From Bacteroidota bacterium (GTDB taxonomy: Bacteria > Bacteroidota > Bacteroidia > Chitinophagales > Saprospiraceae), in assembly GCA_024743405.1 (NCBI GenBank), contig JANSWP010000003.1, positions 1 to 64,000 of the forward strand: a DNA stretch of 64,000 nt, written 5' to 3'. Position numbers and translations under genes: made by a program. The first letter of the stretch is position 1. Each line of letters begins with the position of its first letter. Below the pieces are notes generated by a model that saw only the letters and a list, made by a program, of their open reading frames with translations, had not been told where the DNA came from and made no database searches. This document shows positions 18,601-26,631 of this stretch, piece by piece.

Positions 18601-21293
18601 GGGTTACTACCCAAAGTATAATCGATTTGATCTATAGCAAAATCAAGATAAGTCTGACTTTTTGTAGGGTTAGAACTGGCAATCACATCAGCATATAATA
18701 AAGCCACGAAAGAGGTGTTGGCAGCATAACGAAGTGAACCCCAAGTGCTTAAATGCGCCTGACCACCAGGCGAATAAGTTATTTGTTGACCGTTATAGCC
18801 ATCTGTCCAGTAATCAAGCCAGCGTTCAGTATCGTCTTTGTAACTTTGCTGTCCTGTCAATTGCGCCAATAACGCATAGCAACCATAAGCTTTATCATCC
18901 CAAGCCAATGTCCATGTATAAGAAGGAACATTCGAACCAGATTCTGTATTTAAAAATGCATATTCTGTTTCAGCTTTGGTTAGCCATGCTGGGTCACCTG
19001 TGGCTCGATAAAGCCAAATTGCTCCCCAAACTAATTCATCCTGATAACCGCTCCATGAATTGTAAAAAGCTGCGGCATCAGTTATGGCATCTGAATATTT
19101 TCCACGATAGGTATCCGCAAAATTGTACAATGCAATGGCATTATCTAACAAAGTTACACTGTAAGTAGGATCAGAATTGGCAAAAATCATACTGGCTGCC
19201 GCCATTGCTGCTGCGGTTTCACCTGTTAAATCTGAGCCAGGATTGGCTGCATCCACATAATAAGCAGGGCGTCCCATTTGCATTACTTCAGCAGGTCCCC
19301 ACCAAGCGTGGTCGGCACTACCGTTGCCCACTTGTCCATAGAATTTATTGGTAGAGCCATCTCCATTTCGAACATGACATTTAAGTAAATAATCATTGAC
19401 ATGTCTCAGATTATCCAATAAAATATCCCATTGTCCAATAGAGGAATAAGCTGCTTCATTTTCCACTCCACTCCAAGCTAAAATTGTTGCTGAATAAGCC
19501 ATTGGGAAACCAAATTTCACATGATCACCCGCATCAAACCAACCACCTGCCAAATCCAAACCACCGTCGCTATCTCCAGTAGCAGCGTCACCTCTCCACT
19601 GCACGCGGTTGAAGGAAGGTAGAGTACCAGCTTGTTGTGCTTCGTAGAAAAACAGGGATTTTTGCAACACCTCCCCATAATTATAATTCCCTACTGGATT
19701 CGGTGGCGTAGATGTAACAGTTACATCTGATGTTGCCGTCGATACCAACCCATCGTTATCTGTTGCAGTCACAGTAATGGTAAAAGTACCTAACGTAGAG
19801 GAGGTAGTCCAAACTCCTTCGTAAGCATCACCACTGGTGTTAGAAGAAGTAATCGTAGTCCCATCTACATCTATTACAACACTAGAAAGGGTACCATCAT
19901 CTGTTACGGTTGATGAGATGGTAACGTTGGTACCTGTTTGAAAACTAGAATTATTTGTTGGACTATCAATGGTCACAGTGGGAGATGCACAAGTTCCCAT
20001 TCCCATGTTGCAAAAATGTTCCCAGGCATGGTTAAAAGTATTCCCATCGCTGATTGCTGCATTGGTGAAATTGCAAAGGGCTGAATTAGGGAGTACGCAA
20101 ATAGGCGAACCCGTATATTCTGAATGGGTAAAAACATGGTAAGGAGCTTGATCTACACCACCTGCCATCTCTACACTTTTACCATTAAAAACATTATTAT
20201 TATCCACTTGAAACCCAGGAATGACTACATCCAAGTCCATTCTACCCGCGATGTTATCTTCCAGTTGATTGGCTCTCCACTCAAAATGAGAACTGTTCAA
20301 TTGGGAAAAGTCAATATCTAATAAAGTCATACTTTGCCCCGTATAAGGACTGTAAAACCTTGCTCCCGCAGGCGTTTGTTCTACTGTAAAATTAACCCCT
20401 TCATCTGCACGCACAGCGAGATAAAAGAAGCTAACTTTATCAGTCGCTGGATTAAAAGCTACCGTTTCCACTAAATTTGGTTCATGCGAACGAACATAAA
20501 CGGTATTGGGTCGCGATAGACCAGTGCAATTTTCATACGCCAGAGCAGCACTAATATCCTGTTGGAAGTGAGCATCTTGTATAGCTGTAAAGTTAAACCA
20601 TTGTAGGTCTTTGAGAAATATGCCTTCTAGGATCAAAGCTGTACCTTGATTAAACATATTTTGGAACATCAGACCCGTCGGGCCGTCAATCATAATTTGC
20701 GTATGAATGGATTCTGATCCTACATCAATTTGGTCTTTGGTCGGATCAAAATTGGTTACAACCTGGGTACCCGAGGTTGGGCGGACATAAATTGTACCTC
20801 CTGGCTGTAAAGCACCTGCAGAATTGGAAGAAGCGGCTAAAGCGGGATCATAACATCCTGTCAGTGAATTGTTGGAGATGTCGAATTGCACCAAATTAGA
20901 AAGATTCCCAAACGATGATGGGATATCACCTGCTAAGCCATTATTGTCCAAATTTAAAGCAGTCAAATTGGTTAAATCACCCAGTTCAGAAGGAATATTT
21001 CCTTGGAGATTATTATTGGATAAATTAATTTCCACTACCTGACTATTCCCATCTAATACAATTCCATGTAGGGTTCCGAGGTCACAATTGTTGGGAGGTG
21101 ATGTGGGATTAATAACAGGATCAACCTGGTCCCAGCCAGAATTATTAGTCCAATTGGCACCGGCTGTACTCGTATAAAGGGTTTGCAATGCCTGCCAATC
21201 TGATAAATTACACTGCCCGAAAGTGTGATTGGATACTACGAGACTAATTAAAGTAAGGAGGGAAAGGTATAGTATTTTATAGGTATTTTTCAT
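15603..21293 (-). CDS. giant modular secreted GH9 cellulase (LRR, GH9, CBM3c, PKD, CBM3, CBM2, T9SS)
   Basis: 1896 residues. In order: signal peptide 1-26; short leucine-rich repeats about 30-150; a duplicated unrecognised beta module about 165-420 (each half with a VYVR or IYVRP start and an F[ND]P-[AT]-[TK]-D motif); an Ig-like domain 438-530; GH9 catalytic domain about 537-985, with DAGD at 587-590 (base), NPHHRTAHG at 914-922 and general acid E964 in NEVACDYNAGYTG; CBM3c about 1001-1158 (the module that makes GH9 enzymes processive); three PKD domains about 1170-1428; a second CBM3 about 1432-1585; a fourth PKD about 1598-1680; CBM2 about 1690-1802; and a T9SS type A sorting domain about 1815-1896 ending VVKRLIVVK. 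It should be a processive endoglucanase exported through T9SS. Stand-alone gene with its own terminator. Confidence 0.93.
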   Translation of the reverse strand: MKNTYKILYLSLLTLISLVVSNHTFGQCNLSDWQALQTLYTSTAGANWTNNSGWDQVDPVINPTSPPNNCDLGTLHGIVLDGNSQVVEINLSNNNLQGNIPSELGDLTNLTALNLDNNGLAGDIPSSFGNLSNLVQFDISNNSLTGCYDPALAASSNSAGALQPGGTIYVRPTSGTQVVTNFDPTKDQIDVGSESIHTQIMIDGPTGLMFQNMFNQGTALILEGIFLKDLQWFNFTAIQDAHFQQDISAALAYENCTGLSRPNTVYVRSHEPNLVETVAFNPATDKVSFFYLAVRADEGVNFTVEQTPAGARFYSPYTGQSMTLLDIDFSQLNSSHFEWRANQLEDNIAGRMDLDVVIPGFQVDNNNVFNGKSVEMAGGVDQAPYHVFTHSEYTGSPICVLPNSALCNFTNAAISDGNTFNHAWEHFCNMGMGTCASPTVTIDSPTNNSSFQTGTNVTISSTVTDDGTLSSVVIDVDGTTITSSNTSGDAYEGVWTTSSTLGTFTITVTATDNDGLVSTATSDVTVTSTPPNPVGNYNYGEVLQKSLFFYEAQQAGTLPSFNRVQWRGDAATGDSDGGLDLAGGWFDAGDHVKFGFPMAYSATILAWSGVENEAAYSSIGQWDILLDNLRHVNDYLLKCHVRNGDGSTNKFYGQVGNGSADHAWWGPAEVMQMGRPAYYVDAANPGSDLTGETAAAMAAASMIFANSDPTYSVTLLDNAIALYNFADTYRGKYSDAITDAAAFYNSWSGYQDELVWGAIWLYRATGDPAWLTKAETEYAFLNTESGSNVPSYTWTLAWDDKAYGCYALLAQLTGQQSYKDDTERWLDYWTDGYNGQQITYSPGGQAHLSTWGSLRYAANTSFVALLYADVIASSNPTKSQTYLDFAIDQIDYTLGSNPNNRSYVCGFGTNPPINPHHRTAHGSWANSISTPTDNRHILYGALVGGPGSPDDQYEDDRGDYIANEVACDYNAGYTGALANLISRFGGTALANFPEAETYDVCEEYFNEAKINTSSNTFTEVAVWATNHSAWPATETDQVCYRYFVDISEGLAAGYTIADYTMTVQTAPNGTTVSPLTQWEDDVYYVEVCFPNINIFPGGQSESAKEAQLRIALPNNAPASAWDPTNDWSYYDNYNVPLNSTLRTNTRIPFYNNGQLLCGDLPAGGGQNTPPVASFTFNPTSGNAPLYVSFDASASSDADSDPLTYSWDLTNGHVHTGVTTTRTFTVPGVYNIVLTVDDGNGGTATATGTVTVINPTPQPPTAVIVANPTSGGVPLTVAFDATTSTDPNADNLTYSWDFGDGNTSTMDIVSHTYTAIGTYTATLIADDGNNGTDTTTVTISVTNTAPTASFTATPNNGAPPLAVTFDATASTDANGDNLTYSWDFGDGNTGTGVTTNYTYTAIGTYTATLTVDDGNGGTDTYSDVITVSVVTCNLELHYRTFDNNAGAAADNQVRPHFVIYNNDNTSISLQDITVRYWYTKEGTAAHDAWIDYATVGSSNVTTNFVQLGTPVTGADHYFEVGFTAGAGSIAAGGDSGEVQARFAKTDWSNFDETDDHSFEMSHNTFQLWDKVTVYCNGNLAWGTEPGGSGGGGGNSNNPPVAAASANPTSGTVPLDVQFDATGSSDPDGDNLTYNWVFGDGNTATGINPLHTYNSVGTYTATMTVSDGNGGTDTKDLTITVNPAGGGGGSNIEVIFTVNNDWGSGYCADIEIVNNGSSAINSWTFDFDLNASINNLWSATWSNSGSNNYTTNNLSWNANISAGGSIIIGYCADYSGSLDPATNGFVNGSSVSITFNNSNFAPPSGNNTLPVALQNQLEIQPNVTSQETRVKYMLANTGFTQLLLFDHTGRLVQEMVDEMKSEGVHSIKLQTSELAEGMYFVRLVALDDIVVKRLIVVK

Positions 21294-21789
21294 TTGTATC
21301 TTTTTTATTATTTAAATAATTAGCTAGCCTATGAATGCATAGGTAGGTAGGTAGTTTAGTTCGTTAGTTAGAATCGAATTGTTTCTTGGTAGTGGATGCT
21401 ATTATTTAGGTGAGTTTAGGCTGATTTTATTTTTTCAATTAGCTTACTCTAATAATGTTGAATTTTGGGCAAGGGATAAAAGATGTTGAGGTAAAAAAGA
21501 TTGATTTGTAGTAGGCATAGGTAGCCCTCAAATTGGTGATTTTTTTAATCATTTGGTCTATGATTTAGTGTGTTAGAAAATAAAAGAAGGGAATTTTTGA
21601 TAGGTGTTATATGTATAGGATGTCCTTTTTATAAAAACTGTTCGATGATTATTAGATTTATTATCATTTTTGTTTTCTTCTGGGGTAGATAAATAGTCGA
21701 TTTAGAATTACTTTCCTTTGAGTTAAAGGATGGAATTGAAAATTTAGCAAGCACCCATCTTACCCAATAAAATGTAATGTTCGAGAAAT

Positions 21790-21830
21790 AAAAAAGAGGT
21801 AAGTCACTGATAAAAAGTAACTTACCTCTT
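21790..21830 (-). terminator. orphan terminator-like hairpin
   Basis: An 11-bp perfect stem, AAGAGGTAAGT (21794-21804) and its complement (21820-21830), followed on the minus strand by a T run. No minus-strand gene ends nearby, so it terminates an unseen transcript or is a relic. Confidence 0.5.
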
Positions 21831-22222
21831 GAATATGTGTACCTACGACTGGAGTCTGACTGGTGTAGTCTATTTCGTTGTTTATTAGAGAGATATGTGT
21901 TAAGAGGGGTTTTTAATGTAAATATTTTTAGAAAATTTCAGCATTTCGATTATCAGAACTCCATCTCATTAACCTAATAATGGACTTTATACCTTTCCAG
22001 TCTGAGAGGCTGTTTGATTTTAGCTATTTCCCTATGTGAGCGCCTTTTGCTGTCACATGAGAAAAAACCTAAGCTCAAATAACTTTTAATAAGAAGAGCA
22101 AAAGAATCACACAAAAGAAATTTTTCAATAAATATTATTCCTGTCTACATTTTATTTTTATTTAAATCTTCCGTCAAATTAAAATTTTCAAGCATGTATT
22201 TTGAATCACATTTTAAATACTT

Positions 22223-22388
22223 TAAGTGCTTGGACAGAAATAACTTACACACATTATGACGGACTATTTTTTCACCATATTTCGTTAAAAATGCTCGCCA
22301 TATCTAAGGATATGCCTGTGCTTTTTGCCTCTTCTAGCAAATAAATAGTTTGCGTCAAATATGGAACTTATTTCTGTCCAAGCACTTA
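22223..22388. repeat. MITE-like palindromic repeat, copy B (166 bp, perfect 21-bp ends)
   Basis: Positions 22223-22243 and 22368-22388 are perfect 21-bp inverted repeats beginning TAAGTGCTTGGACAG. Inside are the core CGTTAAAAATGCTCGCC and a central hairpin with arms CATATC and GATATG. Copy A has CATACC and GGTATG at the same place, a compensating pair change. No open frame inside. It looks like a non-autonomous mobile palindrome; its transposase is not in the window. Confidence 0.75.
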
Positions 22389-22527
22389 CTCTACAAAAAA
22401 TAATCAATAGTTTATTGAATTTATCCAACATATAATTCCAATATCAAAATTTTTATCAATTGAATTAAAAATATATATTTTTCTGCTTTACTGTTAGACA
22501 GAACACCTAATCAAATAAAATGCGCGG

Positions 22528-23274
22528 ATGAAGCCAAAAACGAATAAATTATTAATCTTACAACCATACTTTAACAGCAATATTCGAATACCGTTTTTTA
22601 AATATGTAAATGCAGGACTATCCTCCAATAGTAAGACTAATTTAGACTGTTTTGTTGATTTGAACCAACTCTTAACCAGCAGTTCTGATAACCTAATTAT
22701 TGCTGTTCAAAATCACCTTTTTTTAAATCTTGGAATTAACAAAGGCGACGTAATTATCATCGAAAGAAATGAAGAACCGAAATGTAATGACTTGGTTTTA
22801 GTCGAAACAAAGCATCACTTCAAGATAAAATTATTTCCTTCACTTAAGCCAAAAAATAAAGTAATTGGAACGGTTACATTTATCATCAATTTCAAAGTCC
22901 CACGAGAAAAAAATAGATGTTATGGGTCTGAATATCCAAAAATTGATCTAAACGAACTACTTATTACCAATACGAATTCTATAATAATTTTAGTGAAGGG
23001 GAATAGTATGAGAGATGCGGATATTCATGAAAACGACTTAGTCATTTTGGATAAATCTATAGAGCTAAGAGAAGAAGACTTAGTGGTTGCAAAACTAAAC
23101 AATAGGCTGGTTATTAAGCGATTATCCAAAATAAAGAAAAATGCTTTATCACTGCGAGTAGCTAATTCAAATCACGAAAACTTTGAAGATTTATCAACAG
23201 AAGATGTAAAGGTTTCTCATTTTTTTCCCCTTCTTTATTCCACATTTCCCCATCACACAACATTAACCAATTGA
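22528..23274 (+). CDS. tandem UmuD/LexA-like (S24) protein, first copy catalytically dead
   Basis: 248 residues holding two S24-peptidase-like domains. Domain 1 (about 26-120) aligns with UmuD: possible cleavage site A29-G30, DLNQLL, and GINKGDVIIIERNEEPK, but the catalytic Ser motif is replaced (QNHL at 61-64). Domain 2 (about 131-235) has YPKIDLNELL, S160 in VKGNSMRDADI and K197 in NRLVIKRL, so an intact Ser-Lys dyad. No helix-turn-helix and no umuC partner. The last 20 residues (from about SHFFPLL) do not fit the family and run antisense through the XRE fossil, so the original C-terminus seems lost at a junction near 23210. Likely an SOS-type self-cleaving or accessory protein, possibly no longer functional. 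The DNA is A+T rich. Confidence 0.7.
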   Translation: MKPKTNKLLILQPYFNSNIRIPFFKYVNAGLSSNSKTNLDCFVDLNQLLTSSSDNLIIAVQNHLFLNLGINKGDVIIIERNEEPKCNDLVLVETKHHFKIKLFPSLKPKNKVIGTVTFIINFKVPREKNRCYGSEYPKIDLNELLITNTNSIIILVKGNSMRDADIHENDLVILDKSIELREEDLVVAKLNNRLVIKRLSKIKKNALSLRVANSNHENFEDLSTEDVKVSHFFPLLYSTFPHHTTLTN

Positions 23275-23478
23275 TATTAACCTCAGGAAAATTTTTAGCT
23301 ATTAAAATGAGTAAATTGATACCGGGATTAGCCGTATTGCCGCTTAAAAATTTTGATAAAGAAGGTTTGTTTATGGGGTACATAACAATCAAATTTTGAG
23401 GATATGATATTGGTTATTTATGAAATTTTACAAGTTTGTTTTTGGGTAGTTTATTTTCTCGGCGAGGTCTTTTTGATT
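23218..23478 (-). pseudogene. broken XRE-family (HTH) regulator
   Basis: The minus strand carries two pieces of a Bacteroidetes XRE repressor. The first is NQKDLAEKINYPKTNL then a stop (from about 23478). The second, in an open stretch from 23392, is KPSLSKFLSGNTANPGINLL then ILIAKNFPEVNINWLM and a GEMW end (the usual GEMF/W close of this domain). Together they give the full helix-turn-helix, interrupted by a stop and some 50 bp of extra sequence that partly repeats the recognition-helix region. Its 3' end overlaps the end of the S24 gene on the other strand. Confidence 0.6.
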
Positions 23479-23644
23479 TTTTTATTTACGAAATTAGGAA
23501 CTTGATTGACACCAAATATTAGGATTACCAAACAAATGCATACTTGCCCAACCTGCAGTTGTATAAATCGGAGTTCCTGTGCTAGTCAAATCGGAGTAAT
23601 TGTGCCATCTAAAAATAGCTAATTTCTCAGGCAAAGTTAACTAA

Positions 23645-24385
23645 TTATTTTTTGGTTATTTTTCTATTTTTTCTATGTGATTCTCCTTGGAGATTGATCC
23701 TATGAGATGAATGAACCAGTCGGTCGAGAATGGCGTCAGCAATAGTTCCTTCCCCAATCAGTTGATGCCAATTGGCAACAGGGATTTGTGAGGTGATGAT
23801 CATTGATGATTGGTCATATTTATATTCCACAATATCCATTAGTGCTTGTCGTACATTTTGATCAAAAGGACTCAGTCCAAAATCCTCAATTATTAAAAGT
23901 GCTGTTTGCTGGATGGTTCTAATTAATTTATGATAAGTACCTTATTAGGTTTGCCAGATTCACTTCGTCTATTAGTCTGGTAGTTGTAAAATATTTTGTT
24001 TTGTGAAGACAAAGACATGCTTGTCGACCAAGTTCCTGAGCGATATAATTTTTCCTAGTCCCGGTGGCTCCTGTGATAATGATATTTTTTTTTTGTTTAA
24101 AAAGTCAAGTCCAGCGAGTTGGTCAAAAGTGTTTTTGTCTAACCCTCGGTTAACTATAAAATCAATTTTTTTAATATCTGCATTTGCTCTAAATTTAGCG
24201 GATTTGAGTAAGTTAGTTACTTATCGATTCTGGCGATATTCTCACTCCTGATCTACTAATAGAGTAACGTATTGATCCTGGGTATAATCCTGATATAGTT
24301 GATCTTGAAAATTGGAATAATGAGTCTGAGCCATACCTTGTAGACGCATGGACTTCATTTTTTCGATGGTCATTTGTTGATTCAT
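23645..24385 (-). pseudogene. istB: istB remnant (IS21 transposition helper ATPase)
   Basis: N-terminal piece MTIEKMKSMRLQGMAQTHYS with the following FQDQLY region (about 24240-24382). A middle piece has a damaged Walker A, GATGTRKNYIAQELG (family GATGTGKS), near 24050. The C-terminal piece ends at 23645 and has SSMIITSQIPVANWHQLIGE then TIADAILDRLVHSSHRI. The three parts lie in different frames or are split by stops, so no functional ATPase can be made. Confidence 0.75.
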
Positions 24386-24404
24386 GATTGACGTAATTTT
24401 AAAG

Positions 24405-25505
24405 TTATTTGTAATAGTTAGCTCCTCCAATATTTTCGTGTTCTGCTATTTGATGAATGGAAAAATCAGGGGGATGTTCTTCTAAATCCATTTTTTGAAC
24501 GGTCGCTCTTTTATAGCGTCGGATCTCATAGTCTTCGACTGGAAGTGGAGTTAAAAAAGATTGCTCAATACTGAGAAATTGTTGCCGACGAGATATTTTA
24601 ATATGGCTCAACAAATAATCTTTATAAGCTTCAAGCAATTTTCCGATTTCAGTATTCCAATCCGCCAAGGAGAAAAAAGTCATTTTGCTTAGTGGATAAA
24701 ATATGCGTTGATACACTAGTTTGACAGCCCCTTCAACGAGTGCTTTATCTTGGGGAGAATAGGTCCTCGTTGGATTAATGGCACTGATATAATGTAAAGC
24801 AAAATCTTTAAATGTTTTATTTAATAAGGGTTTTCATATTTACTACCCTTGTTGACCGCCGATTTTAAATTGTCTGGCACTATGGCTTTTGGAGTACCTC
24901 CTAAATAACGCAAACAATTATTCATCGAGCCTATAAAATCTTCCAGTTTTTGGGAAGGACTCGCTTCTACAAAAGTATAGCCACTACAAGGTAGTATCCC
25001 TACAAAAACTTTTACTTCAATTAACTCTCCTGTTGCCTTATCAAAATAGCTCAGTTTTTTATCAGTATAGTTAATGTAAACTTTATCTCCAGCTTTATGA
25101 TCCAATTTGCCACTGGCTTTAATCCCTTTCAACCAGCGATTAAAATGTTCATTAAATTGAGTATTACTATACCTTGCGGATGAATGCTTAGATAAGCTCT
25201 CCATTGAGTTTGCCGAGTACAACCAGGTTTTTTAGCTCTTTACAGAAGTATTCAAAATAAGAACTCAGTTGCTCGAACTTGGGTTTATCAATTGTACCTG
25301 AGCTAGGAAACAGTCCTGATAATTCTTTACTTTATTGGTCAACAAGAGTAACTCTTTGTGAGGCTGCTGACCAGCATTGATTAACTGAACAGAATGATTC
25401 ACCGAATTGCGATGTATGCCTGTAAACAATGCAATCTTACGATTACTCAGTCCATTTATTTTTAATTGTAATAACGTTTTGGCTAAACTGTGTCTTAATG
25501 CAGTT
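24405..25505 (-). pseudogene. istA: istA remnant (IS21 transposase)
   Basis: The N-terminal HTH segment LRHSLAKTLLQLKINGLSNR then KIALFTGIHRNSV lies near 25385-25500. It is followed by a broken stretch, then a 133-codon open piece (24821-25222) with LSYFDKATGELIEVKVFVG and the DDE-region signature GGTPKAIVPDNLKSAV. A 103-codon C-terminal piece (24405-24716) carries HIKISRRQQFLSIEQ-like sequence. Frameshifts and stops separate the pieces. Order and content match IstA. Confidence 0.75.
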
Positions 25506-25554
25506 TAGGTTTTGTTAGCAACTTTTCCGTTGGGTTGTCAATTTTAGCACAAGA

Positions 25555-26631
25555 TCAATGAAAAAGTGGTAAATGGTAATTGCCTAAACAATCAGGGGGA
25601 CTATTGAATTGAAGTTTTAATATTTGTGCATATTCAATTGTTCGCGAGTTTTTCTTTTTTCTTAATTCTTCGTACGTACTTAACGCAGAATATAAATACT
25701 CAGAGGAGTTTATGGCTTCAGCAAGTTCAATAGCAGAGGATACGCCAGAACTAACCCCAGAACTTGTAAGTGGTATTGAGCCGTGAGCGGCATCTCCAAT
25801 TAAACAGACATTATCCTTATAATATGAATTAAGTAGTTTTAATTCTTTGCTTTTCCACAAGTGGCTTTTTTTCAAGTCGCTATTCTCTATGATATTTTTG
25901 ATTTCCTTCGGAAATTCAGATAGTAGTTGAGGACTAAAAGCCGTTTCGATTTTTCTGCTTTTTTCGAATAACGATCCATATAAACCGCGATCAAATTGAA
26001 GGAACCAGACATGTTCATTATTGGAAACTGGAATAAAACCAAACGACATGCCTTTTTTTATCGATAAGTATTTTCTGAATGTGTTGTCATGTATATTTTC
26101 ATTTTTATATTTGGCAATACATACAATTTCATTTATTTCATTTGGGAAAAAATGTGCTTCGGATACAGAGTTCCGAACTTGAGAGTTAATACCATCAGCT
26201 CCAATGAACAAATCTCCGCATTCAATAGAACCATTTTTAAAAACAGCGGCAATGGCTTTGTCTCCTTCGTACTGAAAATATGAAAAATCGCAATTCTCGT
26301 GATACTCATCAGCGGTTAGTTGGCTTTGAAGAAAATTGAGAAGCTTTACTCGCTTAATTGCATACCAACCATTTATTTTAACATGGTTTGTGTGCAGATC
26401 GTCTTTTAAAATTAAGTTGTTTATTTCATGATTATTTAAATCTAATTCTATGTCACCCAATGAATTAATATTTCGTACTGTGCTCTCATGAATCATAAAA
26501 GCCATTCCTGAATTATTGTTGGTAAAATTTTTTTCTTTTACCACAATTTCATTTTTGTTTCTCTTTAATGCTATTGCGGCTGCCAAACCTGCAATACCTC
26601 CACCTATAATTACTATCCTCAAGTCAAACAA
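25555..26631 (-). CDS. FAD-dependent monooxygenase (PHBH/UbiH fold)
   Basis: 358 residues. FAD-binding motif GGGIAGLAAAIAL (about 9-21), an LFIGADGINSQVRNSV segment (about 143-158) and the second FAD motif CLIGDAAHGSIPLTSSGVSSG (about 275-295). These place it in the class A flavin monooxygenases that hydroxylate aromatic or prenylated substrates with NAD(P)H and O2. It overlaps the upstream aminotransferase gene by 13 bp, so the two are translationally linked. The C-terminus is slightly short and stops at the edge of the IS21 remnant, so trimming by that insertion is possible. Base composition is A+T rich, suggesting transfer. Substrate unknown. Confidence 0.8.
   Translation of the reverse strand: MFDLRIVIIGGGIAGLAAAIALKRNKNEIVVKEKNFTNNNSGMAFMIHESTVRNINSLGDIELDLNNHEINNLILKDDLHTNHVKINGWYAIKRVKLLNFLQSQLTADEYHENCDFSYFQYEGDKAIAAVFKNGSIECGDLFIGADGINSQVRNSVSEAHFFPNEINEIVCIAKYKNENIHDNTFRKYLSIKKGMSFGFIPVSNNEHVWFLQFDRGLYGSLFEKSRKIETAFSPQLLSEFPKEIKNIIENSDLKKSHLWKSKELKLLNSYYKDNVCLIGDAAHGSIPLTSSGVSSGVSSAIELAEAINSSEYLYSALSTYEELRKKKNSRTIEYAQILKLQFNSPPDCLGNYHLPLFH

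Larger units (their letters stand above)
21294..22527. other. 1.2-kb non-coding region
   Basis: Between the divergent GH9 and S24-protein genes. It contains the orphan terminator (21794-21830) and the MITE-like copy B (22223-22388). Near the GH9 start, a short GGTA-type tandem run lies at about 21339-21351. I see no convincing protein-coding pattern in either strand and no consensus promoter. The sequence becomes clearly more A+T rich to the right, marking the left edge of the accessory island. Confidence 0.5.
23600..25555 (-). mobile_element. decayed IS21-family insertion sequence
   Basis: Remnants of an istA-istB pair in the normal order, both reading on the minus strand, each broken by stops and frameshifts. 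Possible ends both read TTGTGC inward (about 23598 on the plus strand, about 25553 on the minus strand), but the similarity is too short to fix the boundaries, and no target duplication was found. The element abuts the 3' end of the FAD-monooxygenase gene. Confidence 0.7.

Noticed and set aside
23503-23637. minus-strand 46-codon stretch LAIFRWHNYSDLTSTGTPIY and following WASMHLFGNPNIW
   Set aside because: It looks protein-like and ends in a proper stop next to the IS21 remnant, so it may be a fragment of an interrupted gene, but it is too short and matches no family I recognise.
23598-25553. exact IS21 terminal repeats and target-site duplication
   Set aside because: Only TTGTGC is shared by the two candidate ends; flanking bases do not match, so no boundary was claimed.
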